From the NCBI RefSeq assembly GCF_009857815.1, contig NZ_WVVW01000011.1:1-64000 (forward strand): a stretch of 64,000 bases of DNA, written 5' to 3'. Origin of the DNA: Pseudomaricurvus sp. HS19. Lineage in GTDB: Bacteria > Pseudomonadota > Gammaproteobacteria > Pseudomonadales > Cellvibrionaceae. Positions 1-7,907 of this stretch are shown one piece after another (the first letter of the stretch is position 1; every line of letters starts with the position of its first letter). A program made the translations under genes and the position numbers. The notes under the pieces are model-generated. The model was given only the letters and a program-made list of their open reading frames with translations, made no database searches and was not told the origin of the DNA.

Positions 1-63
1 TGGACTTAGTCGCAGTCTCAAACGTGCTTTACAAACTTTGTTTTCAGTTCCTATGGCACGCGC

Positions 64-262
64 CGCAGACAGGCCGGAGAGAGGGGAGTCAGCTGGTGTT
101 TTTTACCAGCTGACCCGCGAACCAGGGGCACCCTTTGAAGGACATGGATGTCCAAATTCTGTGGGCGCATGGATGCGCAGGAGCGGCCATTGGTTACTTT
201 TCTTTGGGCGACAAAGAAAAGTGACTCGCCCGTAGGGCGAAACCCAAAGCTCAAATTCACTC
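64..262 (+). repeat. Modular hairpin repeat, copy A
   Basis: Intergenic copy of a repeat found four times in the window. It holds an inverted repeat with arms at 88-97 and 105-114 (GTCAGCTGGT / ACCAGCTGAC, T-rich loop), two short hairpins with an ATGGAT loop (140-153 and 165-178), a 10-bp hairpin with arms at 196-205 and 213-222, and a CGCCC/GGGCG hairpin at 227-239. It ends with AATTCACTC at 254-262. The two ATGGAT hairpins lie after the T-loop hairpin here, unlike in the other copies. Nothing else is visible in the first 313 bases, and the short reading frames there are not convincing genes. Confidence 0.8.
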
Positions 263-313
263 AGCTTGTGAGTCGTAAGCTCTCAGATCAGCTGCCTGAC
301 AAAGCAGACTAAC

Positions 314-1171
314 TTAACGCCTGAACACCACCGTGCGACGCCCATTCAACAGCACCCGCTGCTCCGCATACCAGCGAACCGCTCGATAGAGCACCACACT
401 CTCAATATCGTGACCGATCTCCACCAGCTCCGCCGGTGAGTTGCTGTGGGAGACCCGCTCCACTTCCTGCTCAATGATCGGACCCTCGTCCAGATCACTG
501 GTGACGAAGTGGGCGGTGGCGCCAATCAACTTCACGCCGCGGTCGTAGGCCTGGTGGTAGGGGCGGGCGCCCTTGAAGCCTGGCAGGAAGGAGTGGTGGA
601 TATTGATGGCGCGGCCGGACAGCTGACGGCACATCTCGTCGGAGAGGATCTGCATGTAACGCGCCAGCACCAGCAGGTCGGCCTGGCAGTCGCTCATCAC
701 CTGCAGGATCTGAGCTTCCTGCTGCGGTTTGGTGTCCGCGGTAATGGGCAGGTAGTGGAAGGGCACGTTGTACCACTCCACCAGGCTGCGCATGTCCTCG
801 TGGTTGGAGACCACCGCCACGATATCGATGGGCAGGGTGCCCTCTTTCCACTTGTGCAGCATGGCATTGAGGCAGTGTCCCCAGCGCGATACCGCCAGAA
901 CCACCTTGGGGCGCTGGGCCAGGTCCCGCAGTTGCCACTCCATATTGTCCTTTTCCGCCAGCTCACCAAACAGGCTGCGCAGTTCCGCCTGTGAGGTGGC
1001 GCCGCTCACGGGCACCAGCTCGGTACGCATGAAAAAGCGCTTTTCCTGGCGGTCCTCAAACTGGGCCGCCTCCTCGATGTTGTAGTGGTGGCGGGCCAGG
1101 AAGCCGGTGACTTCGGCAACGATGCCGGGGCGGTCGGGGCAGCTGAGGGTGAGTACCAGTCGTTTGCTCAT
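314..1171 (-). CDS. purU: Formyltetrahydrofolate deformylase
   Basis: PurU hydrolyses 10-formyltetrahydrofolate to formate and tetrahydrofolate, balancing one-carbon pools and supplying formate to PurT. The 285-residue protein has an N-terminal ACT domain (about residues 5-85, opening LTLSCPDRPGIVAEVTGFLA) and a formyltransferase domain with the conserved INIHHSFLPGFKGA stretch and the late GATAHFVTSDLDEGPII segment. Length and order match the family. The ATG at 1171 is chosen because the protein begins directly with the ACT domain; an in-frame extension upstream shows no family similarity. It is a single gene, transcribed away from the OmpA-like gene. Function is secure by family; the lack of an obvious Shine-Dalgarno makes the start slightly less certain. 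Confidence 0.95.
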   Translation of the reverse strand: MSKRLVLTLSCPDRPGIVAEVTGFLARHHYNIEEAAQFEDRQEKRFFMRTELVPVSGATSQAELRSLFGELAEKDNMEWQLRDLAQRPKVVLAVSRWGHCLNAMLHKWKEGTLPIDIVAVVSNHEDMRSLVEWYNVPFHYLPITADTKPQQEAQILQVMSDCQADLLVLARYMQILSDEMCRQLSGRAINIHHSFLPGFKGARPYHQAYDRGVKLIGATAHFVTSDLDEGPIIEQEVERVSHSNSPAELVEIGHDIESVVLYRAVRWYAEQRVLLNGRRTVVFRR

Positions 1172-1348
1172 GGTGTATCGCTTACTAAAGGGTAAAAAAT
1201 TCAGGGCGCTATGGTAGCAGGCTGGGGGAGAACTGTCCCTGCTGCCACAATTGATCACTTTTGGTCGCTGCTTTGCCAGTGCTGCGCCCCGGGATAGCCA
1301 GCTTCTGCGTGTTGAATAGAACCATCAATAAACCGCAGGAGATAAGCA

Positions 1349-2041
1349 ATGAAACAACTGATGATCATGACCGCCCTGGCCGCAGCCCTGACCACCGGAG
1401 CTGCCCAGGCGGCGGATAACAGCCGTCATACGGAATTGAAGCAGAGCGCGACCTTTACCACGGCCACGGTGGCCGGGGCGGTGCTGGGCGGGCCGCTGGG
1501 GATGTTTATTGGCGCCCTCGGTGGTGCCTGGATGAGCGAGCAGATTGAGCAGGCAGACAAGGTGGATACCATGAACGAAGCAGTGGTGGTGGCAGATGTG
1601 CGTATCGGGCAGCTGGAGCAGCAGCTGCAATCCAGCGATAGCCTGCAGGGCCAGTGGCAGCAGTTGGCGCTGCGCTCGCTGGATCAGCGGGTGCTGTTCG
1701 AAACCGGCTCGGACCAGCTGACGGAGAGTGGTCGCGAGCAGGTCACCAAATTGGCCCTTATGCTCAAGGATTTCCCCCGGTTGCAGGTGCGGCTGGATGG
1801 CTATGCCGACCCACGCGGCACCGATGAGTACAATAATGTGTTGTCGGAGCACCGGGCGCTGGCGGTACGCGATGCACTGCTGGCGGCGGGGATTCCCGAA
1901 CAGCGACTGCAGGTGTTCAGTCACGGTGCCGACCGTTCCACCGCTGCCAGGGGGGATCTCGAGGCCTACAGCAGCGAGCGCCGGGTGGATGTGGAAGTCA
2001 GGTCATCATCCGCAGACGACGGTGTGGTGGTGATGAACTGA
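1349..2041 (+). CDS. OmpA-family outer membrane/periplasmic protein
   Basis: A 230-residue exported protein. Residues 1-21 form a signal peptide ending TGAAQA. A glycine-rich hydrophobic stretch follows (about 43-62, resembling a glycine-zipper segment), then a short helical spacer (about 75-100) and a C-terminal OmpA-like peptidoglycan-binding domain (about 110-218) with VLFETGSDQLTESG, DGYADPRGTDEYN and LSEHRALAVRDALLAAG. The domain predicts non-covalent binding to diaminopimelate in peptidoglycan. An AGGAG Shine-Dalgarno lies seven bases before the ATG. The architecture recalls the OmpA-like protein associated with the proteobacterial sortase system (PdsO), but no sortase or its two-component partners are present here, so that is only a possibility. 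Confidence 0.85.
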   Translation: MKQLMIMTALAAALTTGAAQAADNSRHTELKQSATFTTATVAGAVLGGPLGMFIGALGGAWMSEQIEQADKVDTMNEAVVVADVRIGQLEQQLQSSDSLQGQWQQLALRSLDQRVLFETGSDQLTESGREQVTKLALMLKDFPRLQVRLDGYADPRGTDEYNNVLSEHRALAVRDALLAAGIPEQRLQVFSHGADRSTAARGDLEAYSSERRVDVEVRSSSADDGVVVMN

Positions 2042-2093
2042 GCGGGATTGGAGAATCACGGATCCGAGGCTCGGTTGCGTAAACGGATTACCG

Positions 2094-2134
2094 TATACTA
2101 GGCTGCTTTAACGCTGGCTACGTGTGTAGCCAGC
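2094..2134 (+). promoter_or_regulatory. Candidate -10 and leader hairpin before DUF2750 gene
   Basis: A good -10 hexamer, TATACT, lies at 2094-2099, but no convincing -35 is present at the usual spacing. It is followed by a perfect inverted repeat, GCTGGCTAC-GTGT-GTAGCCAGC, at 2113-2134, which would sit in the 5' leader about 57 bases before the start codon at 2191. No T-run follows, so the hairpin is not an intrinsic terminator. Confidence 0.3.
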
Positions 2135-2190
2135 AGCGTGGCGCCGGATCTTCGGCGTCCTACCACTGTCAGCCTCAGCGAGCCGCCGCC

Positions 2191-2553
2191 ATGGAACCAC
2201 TCTCCAACAATCCGGAAGAAAATCTGGATCGCTTTATTGTCGAAGCCATAGCCACCGGGTGTGTGTGGGCACTGGAAGGGCCGGATGGTTTTGCCCTCTG
2301 CCCGTCGGAGGGTAGTGATGATATCGATGTAATGCCTTTCTGGTCACAGCCGGAGTTTGCGCAGGCGGTCTGTATCGACGAGTGGTCGGTCTACAAGCCG
2401 GTACCGGTAGCACTGGAGGAGTTCCTCGACGAGTGGATCGATGGCATGCACGCCGACGTACTACTGGTGGGTATCAACTGGAGCGAGGAGCTGGACGGAC
2501 TGGAGATCGAGCCCCTGGACCTGGCCGAAGAGTTTGATATGGAGCTGCGTTAA
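2191..2553 (+). CDS. DUF2750 domain-containing protein
   Basis: A 120-residue acidic soluble protein. The central part shows the DUF2750 pattern: a VWALEGPDGFALCPSEGSDD segment (about 24-43), then MPFWSQPEFAQ, and a DEWSVYKPVPVALEEFLDEW region (about 62-81). It is a small conserved cytoplasmic protein of unknown function. The ATG at 2191 is chosen because upstream in-frame sequence shows no family resemblance and is compositionally unlike the rest. It stands between the OmpA-like gene and the PA3496-like gene, all in the same direction with gaps above 100 bases, so an operon is not obvious. No functional claim can be made beyond family membership. Confidence 0.8.
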   Translation: MEPLSNNPEENLDRFIVEAIATGCVWALEGPDGFALCPSEGSDDIDVMPFWSQPEFAQAVCIDEWSVYKPVPVALEEFLDEWIDGMHADVLLVGINWSEELDGLEIEPLDLAEEFDMELR

Positions 2554-2610
2554 GGGGCAGGCGGCCTACCGCTTTCCATAAACACTCTTAAGCAAAATCA
2601 TAAGATTCTT

Positions 2611-2624
2611 TTGCTGTACAGCAA
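2611..2624. promoter_or_regulatory. Perfect 14-bp palindrome upstream of small gene
   Basis: TTGCTGTACAGCAA is a perfect palindrome 51 bases before the ATG at 2676, in an AT-richer stretch that follows the preceding gene. Position and symmetry suggest a dimeric repressor or activator site. I cannot assign it to a known regulator; it is not the LexA consensus, which needs eight bases between CTGT and ACAG. Confidence 0.4.
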
Positions 2625-2675
2625 TTTTGGTCAGCCTCATATTGCGCGTGAAATCGCAGTAAACGGGGGTGAACC

Positions 2676-2900
2676 ATGTCTCTTATTGAACAGGACACAG
2701 ACGACGAACTCTTTCTCGAAAACGACAGCGAGGAGTTCGACTATGAATTTCCGGGCCAGCCGAAAGACCGTCGGGACAAGGCGCGCCGCAAGACCGAGCA
2801 GCGCCGCATGATGGAGGATCGCCGTGAGCGCCGTCGTCTGGCGGAAGAGTTGGGGATGAATATTCCCGACGAGTGGGCGCGGGAATCCGGCCACTACTGA
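2676..2900 (+). CDS. Small charged protein, PA3496-like
   Basis: A 74-residue very hydrophilic protein. The first 28 residues are acidic (many D and E), the middle (about 30-57) is strongly basic with repeated RR and R/K-rich helices (DRRDKARRKTEQRR, then DRRERRRLAEELG), and the tail is short. The pattern resembles the PA3496 family of short proteins annotated as putative envelope-integrity factors in pseudomonads. There is no signal peptide or membrane segment. A purine-rich GGGGGTGA lies just before the start. A 14-bp palindrome upstream suggests regulated expression. Function unknown; family assignment is by charge pattern and length and so moderate. Confidence 0.7.
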   Translation: MSLIEQDTDDELFLENDSEEFDYEFPGQPKDRRDKARRKTEQRRMMEDRRERRRLAEELGMNIPDEWARESGHY

Positions 2901-2905
2901 GAGCG

Positions 2906-3754
2906 CTAGCGCCAGGGCTGGCGCTTCAGCAGCTCGATAATTTCCGGCAACAGATCCGGGCGGCTGAAATTGCTGCGATAGACGGCAAAGATATCCCGCG
3001 AGAAACCGGGGGCGTCGGCTACCCGGTAAATGTCCCCGGCTTGCCACTGTTCGATAACCGTCTCGGGCAGGTAGGCGCTGCCGCCGTGCTCTGCCAGGTA
3101 GGCCTCGGCGATGCTGGCCATATTGGTGTGCAGCACCGGTGGTTGGGTATCCGGAAAGCGCTTGCCGTGAAAGATCCCGAAGGCGGTACCCCAGTCCACG
3201 TAGACGTAGCCGTTTTTCACCGCTTCCTTCGCCTTGAGCCCCTCCCGGGTACTGGCCATAACCAGCTTCAGCTTGCCAATGGGCGTCGCGACGATATTGG
3301 GCAGGCTGGCGGGCTCGTAAAGAAAGGCCAGGTCAATCAACCCCTCCTGTAACAAACGTACCAGTTCTTCTGCCGAGTGGGCGTCAGCCCGCAGGGCCAG
3401 CTCGGGAAAGCTGTCGTGCAGCCGTGGCAGTTTGTCCTGCAGGGTAAAGCGCCAGAGGCCGGCGGTGGTGCCCAGGCTCAGTTGCAGCTGCTGCTCCTGC
3501 TTCAGGGCTACTTCCTGCCGGGCGCGTGACCAGGCCAGCAGCATGGTCTCGGCGTGAGGTACCAGCCGCTCCCCCTCGGGGGTGAGCTGGATATTGTTGC
3601 GCGCACGCAGAAACAGGGTTACTCCCAGGCTCTCTTCCAGCAGCTTGACCCGGGCGCTGACCGCCGCCTGGGTCAGGTAGAGGTTCTCCGAAGCCTTGCC
3701 GAAATGGCGGGTCTTGTTCACTTCGAGAAAGGTTCTGAACAGTTCGATATCCAT
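2906..3754 (-). CDS. hdfR: LysR-family regulator, HdfR-like
   Basis: A 282-residue LysR-type transcriptional regulator. The N-terminal winged helix-turn-helix (about 1-60) reads MDIELFRTFLEVNKTRHFGK followed by LYLTQAAVSARVKLLEESLG, very close to E. coli HdfR; the rest is the LysR substrate-binding domain. In E. coli HdfR represses flhDC and sits divergently next to maoP (yifE). Exactly that neighbour is present here at 4220, which supports the assignment through synteny. The start at 3754 places the HTH at the N-terminus as usual; longer upstream sequence is not family-like. The target genes in this organism are unknown. A T-N11-A type palindrome in the shared intergenic region may be its own operator. 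Confidence 0.85.
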   Translation of the reverse strand: MDIELFRTFLEVNKTRHFGKASENLYLTQAAVSARVKLLEESLGVTLFLRARNNIQLTPEGERLVPHAETMLLAWSRARQEVALKQEQQLQLSLGTTAGLWRFTLQDKLPRLHDSFPELALRADAHSAEELVRLLQEGLIDLAFLYEPASLPNIVATPIGKLKLVMASTREGLKAKEAVKNGYVYVDWGTAFGIFHGKRFPDTQPPVLHTNMASIAEAYLAEHGGSAYLPETVIEQWQAGDIYRVADAPGFSRDIFAVYRSNFSRPDLLPEIIELLKRQPWR

Positions 3755-4041
3755 AATGCCGTAACGCCCGTGCTTCTGCCGGGGCACCCTGGTCTCGGTT
3801 GTGGGAAGAGCGTAGCCGTCACGCTGCCGGGCTGTCGCAGTGGCTCTGCAGCGTGGCAGTGGCGCGCAATGTTGGGTATAGCAAGTTGTGGCGACCTTAC
3901 CACCGGCTGTCGAAGCTGCCAAGGGGCGAGGGGGTGGCCCCTGTGGCGCCGGGGTTGCCGGCGGGGTTCACACAGCTGTCACAGCAATAGGGTATTCCGC
4001 ATAACAGGTTTTTGATGTGTGGCACCTTCAATAAATATTTT

Positions 4042-4056
4042 TTGATTTCGTATCAA
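4042..4056. promoter_or_regulatory. Candidate LysR-type operator between hdfR and maoP
   Basis: TTGAT-TTCGT-ATCAA is a 15-bp inverted repeat with an embedded T-N11-A, the classical LysR-family half-site arrangement. A second, shorter TTGA-TGT-TCAA lies at 4064-4074. Both fall in an AT-rich patch of the otherwise GC-rich 465-base gap 3755-4219. Autoregulation by HdfR is an inference. The rest of this gap shows no gene. In E. coli the hdfR-maoP region carries the cis site maoS; I cannot identify it by sequence here. Confidence 0.4.
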
Positions 4057-4219
4057 TAATAATTTGATGTTCAACCACCCGGATAAAACCATAATGACGC
4101 GGAAATGAGCCTGTGGCCCATTTCACTCTGCTCTCGGTTGAGAGCGTCATCTGGGGCTTAGCCATCTGGGACCTTAATTCATCGTCAGGTGAATGCTGGA
4201 TAGGGAGTGAAGCAAGACT

Positions 4220-4561
4220 ATGAACACTAGAGAATATTTTCTGGGGCGCAAATTTGCCGACCCTGTTCATTACCCCTACGGCATCGAGAAATCCGGGGAT
4301 TTTTCGGTGAAAGAAGTGCGCCTGCTGCAGTCTGCAGGCGGGTTGTTCAAAGCACTGGTGGATGCCAGGGTCAGTAATCCCACCGCAGATGACCAGCAAC
4401 TGCTGGAAGCCGCTGCGGGAACCCGGGAAGTGACCACCGAGCTGGAGCGGGTTTACCGCAAATACTGGCTCAAGACCCATCCCACCGGTTATGTTCCGTC
4501 CATGATCCTGACCGGTGGTGCGACGGACTTCAGCAGCGACTCCTACTCTTACAGCGACTGA
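4220..4561 (+). CDS. maoP: Macrodomain Ori organization protein MaoP (DUF413)
   Basis: A 113-residue soluble protein of the DUF413/YifE family. It keeps the family signature: an N-terminal YFLGRKFADPVHYPYGIEKS region, GDFSVKEVRLLQSAG (about 27-41), and the TREVTTELERVYRKYW block (about 68-83), ending in an acidic, serine-rich tail. In E. coli MaoP acts with the cis site maoS to organise the origin macrodomain. Divergent placement next to an HdfR-like gene is the E. coli arrangement. A GC-rich hairpin at 4568-4584 (GGCCCC/GGGGCC) lies between this gene and the convergent mgtC gene but lacks a T-run. Role in this organism is inferred from family and synteny. Confidence 0.9.
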   Translation: MNTREYFLGRKFADPVHYPYGIEKSGDFSVKEVRLLQSAGGLFKALVDARVSNPTADDQQLLEAAAGTREVTTELERVYRKYWLKTHPTGYVPSMILTGGATDFSSDSYSYSD

Positions 4562-4574
4562 TCGCGGGGCCCCG

Positions 4575-5078
4575 TCAAGGGGCCTGCCTGGAGGATTTTC
4601 TGTCGCGTTTGGAGTAGCGGCGTATACTGGCGTGTACGCCGCGGCTCAGCACCTTGGTATTTTCTTCAAGAACATCGATTCCCCACAAAATTGCCACTAC
4701 AATCAGGCTCAGTTTGATGGCTTGCAGGCGGTAGTCGCAGGCGATCATTACACCTATGGCGGCCAGTACCCAGATGGCTGCAGCGGAAGTGACCCCCACC
4801 ACGGCGCCATCCTTGGCCAGCATGACACCAGCACCGAGAAAACCAATCCCGGTAATTACCTGTCCTACCACCCGTGAGGGGTCAACAACGTCACCTTTCA
4901 GCTCAAAGGCGGTGGCGAGAAACAGATAGGTGCCTAACACTATAAGTGAGGCGGTACGGATACCCACCGGCTTGCCCCGCAGCTGCCGTTCGAGACCAAT
5001 GATACCGCCGCTGAAGAGCGCGGTGGCGATGCTGGACCACTCCAGCGGGGCGATGTCGGTAATCAGCTCGACGAGCAC
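4575..5078 (-). CDS. MgtC/SapB family membrane protein
   Basis: A 167-residue inner-membrane protein. The N-terminal MgtC domain (about 13-145) carries the family hallmarks: a GGIIGLERQLRGKPVGIRTA segment (about 24-43), a long hydrophobic stretch, then GVTSAAAIWVLAAIGVMI. About four transmembrane helices are predicted by hydrophobicity, ending in a basic cytoplasmic tail (RRYSKRDRKSSR). It lacks the C-terminal ACT-like domain of virulence MgtC and matches the short SapB type. Family members are linked to low magnesium or acid stress. Convergent with maoP, 13 bases apart. The region 5079-5353 upstream holds no gene; a hairpin at 5209-5232 is present there but has no clear role. Confidence 0.88.
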   Translation of the reverse strand: MLVELITDIAPLEWSSIATALFSGGIIGLERQLRGKPVGIRTASLIVLGTYLFLATAFELKGDVVDPSRVVGQVITGIGFLGAGVMLAKDGAVVGVTSAAAIWVLAAIGVMIACDYRLQAIKLSLIVVAILWGIDVLEENTKVLSRGVHASIRRYSKRDRKSSRQAP

Positions 5079-5353
5079 GGGGTAACCTCAGCAGTACGAA
5101 AAGGGATGGAACACAGGTTCGGAAAGTCATTGCCCGGGCGCGGGTGGCCAGCTGCCGGATTGGCAGTGATGACACAGAGCTGCAGACAGGGGCAGGCATA
5201 ACGGCAGGGGAGGTAGCATGGCTGCTACTTCCCGCAGGAAGTTTACAACGAAGTTCAGTGGCCGCGAAGCAGGGCTGAACAACAGAATGACAGAACCCGC
5301 TGCGAGCCCATTGGCCCGGCGGTGACAACGGATACCAGCAAGGATTTCAGATC

Positions 5354-6259
5354 ATGCGAATTGCAGTACTCTCCCGCAACGAGAGCCTCTACTCTACCCG
5401 CCGCCTGCAGGAGGCCGGTGAGGCACGGGGCCACGAAGTGGATATTATCGATACCCTGCACTGTTACATGGATATCACCAAGAGCCGGCCGGCGGTGCGT
5501 TACCACGGTGAAGAGTTGCCGTTTTACGATGCGGTTATTCCGCGTATCGGGGCTTCCATTACTTTCTACGGCACGGCGGTGGTGCGCCAGTTCGAGATGA
5601 TGGGGACCTTCTGCGTCAACGAATCGGTAGCCATCAGCCGCTCACGGGACAAGTTGCGCTCACTGCAGTTGCTGTCCCGCCGTGGTGTCGGCCTGCCGCG
5701 TACCGGTTTCGCCAACAAACCCGATAACATCAAGGACCTTATTCGCAATGTGGGTGGTGCGCCGCTGGTGATCAAGTTGCTGGAAGGCACCCAGGGTATC
5801 GGCGTGGTACTGGCGGACACCAATAAAAATGCCGAAAGCATTATCGAGGCGTTTATGGGACTGAAGGCCAACATCCTGGTGCAGGAGTTCATTAAAGAGG
5901 CCGGCGGCGCCGATATCCGCTGTTTCGTGGTGGGCGGCAAGGTAGTGGCGGCCATGAAGCGCCAGGGCGCTGAAGGCGAGTTTCGCTCCAACCTGCACCG
6001 TGGCGGCAGTGCTACCCTGGTGCGGCTGAGCAAGGAAGAGCGGGCCACCGCGGCCAATGCTGCCAAGATTATGGGGCTGAACGTCTGCGGTGTGGATATC
6101 CTGCAGTCTCACAATGGTCCGGTGGTGATGGAGGTAAACTCTTCCCCGGGTCTGGAAGGTATTGAGCGAGCCACCGGTAAGGATGTGGCTGGACTGATCT
6201 TCGAGTTTATCGAGCGCGAAGCCAAACCCCACAAGACCAAAACCCGCGGCCGGGGCTGA
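5354..6259 (+). CDS. rimK: Ribosomal protein S6--L-glutamate ligase
   Basis: RimK adds glutamate residues to the C-terminus of ribosomal protein S6 using ATP. The 301-residue protein has the RimK N-terminal domain ([20 protein letters not shown]; about 1-95) and an ATP-grasp domain with the glycine-rich loop [18 protein letters not shown] (about 139-156), a [20 protein letters not shown] segment, and the metal-binding [15 protein letters not shown]. Length and motifs fit E. coli RimK closely. The downstream gene at 6298 encodes a retropepsin-like RimB-type protease, giving the rimB/rimK module described in Pseudomonas; the rimA partner is not visible here. The two genes are 38 bases apart and probably co-transcribed. 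Confidence 0.95.
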   Translation: MRIAVLSRNESLYSTRRLQEAGEARGHEVDIIDTLHCYMDITKSRPAVRYHGEELPFYDAVIPRIGASITFYGTAVVRQFEMMGTFCVNESVAISRSRDKLRSLQLLSRRGVGLPRTGFANKPDNIKDLIRNVGGAPLVIKLLEGTQGIGVVLADTNKNAESIIEAFMGLKANILVQEFIKEAGGADIRCFVVGGKVVAAMKRQGAEGEFRSNLHRGGSATLVRLSKEERATAANAAKIMGLNVCGVDILQSHNGPVVMEVNSSPGLEGIERATGKDVAGLIFEFIEREAKPHKTKTRGRG

Positions 6260-6297
6260 TACCCCGTGCCGGCAGCATGGCATTACGGAGCGACGTC

Positions 6298-6723
6298 ATG
6301 ACGGACAAACTGATAATTGGCAATCTGGAGTTGTGTGACCTGCCAGAGCTGGGGATCAGTGATCTCAAGGTGCGTGTGGATACGGGAGCCAAAACCTCCT
6401 CACTGCACGTGGACAATATCCGCACTTTCAAAATTGGCCGCAAGCCGGCGGTACGTTTTGACCTGCATCCCCATATTCACAATGTGGATACCGTGGTGGA
6501 GTGCGAAGCCCTGTTGATGGATATTCGCCGGATCAAATCCTCCAACGGCGCTGCGGAACAGCGCTACGTCATTCGCACGCCTATTGTGATGGGCGGCCGC
6601 TCCTGGCCCATTGAAATTACCCTCACGGATCGCTCCGATATGAGCTACCTGATGTTGCTGGGGCGCGAAGGCATGAGCGATCTGCTGGTAGACCCTTCGC
6701 GGGCATTTCTGCTCAGCGAGTGA
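6298..6723 (+). CDS. Retropepsin-like/ATP-dependent zinc protease family protein (RimB-type)
   Basis: A 141-residue soluble protein of the PF05618 family (putative ATP-dependent zinc protease, structurally retropepsin-like). The aspartyl-protease-like signature RVDTGAKTSSLHVDNI lies near residues 23-38 (Asp25 is the presumed catalytic residue), and the family GREGM and late LVDPSRAFL motifs follow. In Pseudomonas the homologue RimB acts with RimK to trim or modulate glutamate tails on S6. The ATG at 6298 has an ACGGAG Shine-Dalgarno seven bases upstream and is preferred over the ATG at 6277. It follows rimK with a short gap, supporting a shared function. The exact reaction here is inferred from the family. 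Confidence 0.88.
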   Translation: MTDKLIIGNLELCDLPELGISDLKVRVDTGAKTSSLHVDNIRTFKIGRKPAVRFDLHPHIHNVDTVVECEALLMDIRRIKSSNGAAEQRYVIRTPIVMGGRSWPIEITLTDRSDMSYLMLLGREGMSDLLVDPSRAFLLSE

Positions 6724-6771
6724 TTGGGCCTTATCGGGATTGGGCCTGGGATTGACGCCTGAACGGGCGGC

Positions 6772-7212
6772 TTACAGCGCCTGCAGGGTCAGGTGGGCGA
6801 TGACGGCATAGCGCAGCAACTTGCCGGCGGTGACCAGCAGCAGGAACCAGAGCAGCCGTATGCGCAGTACGCCGGCGACCACGGTCAGTGGATCGCCGAT
6901 CACCGGTACCCAGGCAAACAGCAGCGAGGCTGTACCGAAACGGCGAAAGCGCTGCTCAGCCTGCTCAAACTCACGGTCTGACATGCGCAGCCACTTTTGC
7001 AGCAGTGCCTTACTGGCCCAGTAACCAAGAATGTAATTGGTGAGTGAGCCCAGTACGTTGCCACAGGTGGCAACAGCTACCACCGTGGAGGCAGGGGCGC
7101 CGCCGACCAGCAGGCTGGCCAGCACAATCTCCGAACTGAGAGGCAGGATGGTGGCGGCCAGGAAGGCGGCCAGGAACAGGCCGCTGTAGCCGAGTTCGGT
7201 CAGGTACTCCAT
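6772..7212 (-). CDS. YqaA-family (SNARE-associated/DedA-like) membrane protein
   Basis: A 146-residue integral membrane protein of the VTT/SNARE-associated superfamily, YqaA branch. Hydrophobic segments are visible near 8-38, 40-65, 95-115 and 117-140. The family signature is the amphipathic FRRFGTASLLFAWVPVIGDP loop (about 90-109), analogous to the GRF-x-P-x-x-R motif in DedA proteins but with a WVPVIGDP ending. DedA relatives take part in lipid flipping and envelope maintenance; YqaA itself has no well-defined role. It is transcribed alone, convergent with rimB. Confidence 0.85.
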   Translation of the reverse strand: MEYLTELGYSGLFLAAFLAATILPLSSEIVLASLLVGGAPASTVVAVATCGNVLGSLTNYILGYWASKALLQKWLRMSDREFEQAEQRFRRFGTASLLFAWVPVIGDPLTVVAGVLRIRLLWFLLLVTAGKLLRYAVIAHLTLQAL

Positions 7213-7344
7213 GGGGGTGTGCTGTCGCTCGCAGATTGGGTAAATGGCGGCAGAAATACCGCGCCTGTAATGGCAACCGGTTTGTTACACCGGGTGCCAT
7301 CTTTTATAGTGGAATGAACACAAGGAATCGCTGGAAACAACACT

Positions 7345-7887
7345 ATGCGCCTGATTGCACTACTGTCCGTACTGATATTGGTGACCGCTTGCCAAAGCAG
7401 CAAAGTGGTTGTGGATTATGACACCGACACGGATTTCGGGGAATTCCGCAGCTACAGCTGGCAGGAAGACGGGGAGGCCGGTGATGAAGTGGATCCCCTG
7501 CTGGTGGAGCGGGTCAAGAGTGCCATTGCCAACCGCCTTGCCACCTACCTGATCGCACCGGTTGCCGACTCTCAGCAGGCGGATATGCTGGTGCGATATA
7601 CCGTCAAAAACTCGGTGCAGACCCAGGAGCCCAAAAGCCGGGGTGGCATTGGTGTGGGCAGCGGCGGCGGTGGAACCGCCTTCGGTGTTTCACTCAGTAT
7701 TCCGCTGGGAGGCGAGCGCACGGTACAGGAGGTTGAAGTAGTGATCGACTTTATCAACCCGCAGGACCGGAAGGTGAAGTGGCGTGGTACCAACCGCTTC
7801 AAACTGCAGGGAGAAGCACCGGAAAAAATCACCGAGATAGTCAATAAGGCGGTGGCCGAGATCCTCGACCGCTATCCGCCACAATAA
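7345..7887 (+). CDS. DUF4136 domain-containing lipoprotein
   Basis: A 180-residue lipoprotein. Residues 1-16 form a signal peptide with lipobox LVTAC (Cys16), followed by QSS and a DUF4136 domain: KVVVDYDTDTDFGEFRSYSW near the start and a C-terminal segment NPQDRKVKWRGTNRF followed by EIVNKAVAEILDRYPPQ. A low-complexity stretch (GGIGVGSGGGGTAFGVSLSI, about 95-114) is typical of the family. The domain occurs in many outer-membrane lipoproteins of unknown role. The residue after the Cys is Gln, not Asp, so outer-membrane sorting by Lol is expected. It is convergent with the cupin gene and stands alone. Confidence 0.88.
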   Translation: MRLIALLSVLILVTACQSSKVVVDYDTDTDFGEFRSYSWQEDGEAGDEVDPLLVERVKSAIANRLATYLIAPVADSQQADMLVRYTVKNSVQTQEPKSRGGIGVGSGGGGTAFGVSLSIPLGGERTVQEVEVVIDFINPQDRKVKWRGTNRFKLQGEAPEKITEIVNKAVAEILDRYPPQ

Positions 7888-7907
7888 GCCGCTAACAACG
7901 CCGGGAG

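Noticed and set aside
4042-4056. FNR box between hdfR and maoP
   Set aside because: The TTGAT and ATCAA arms are five bases apart; FNR needs four. A LysR-type site fits better.
5209-5232. GGAGGTAGCA/TGCTACTTCC hairpin upstream of rimK
   Set aside because: No T-run on either side and distant from both start codons; no role can be argued.
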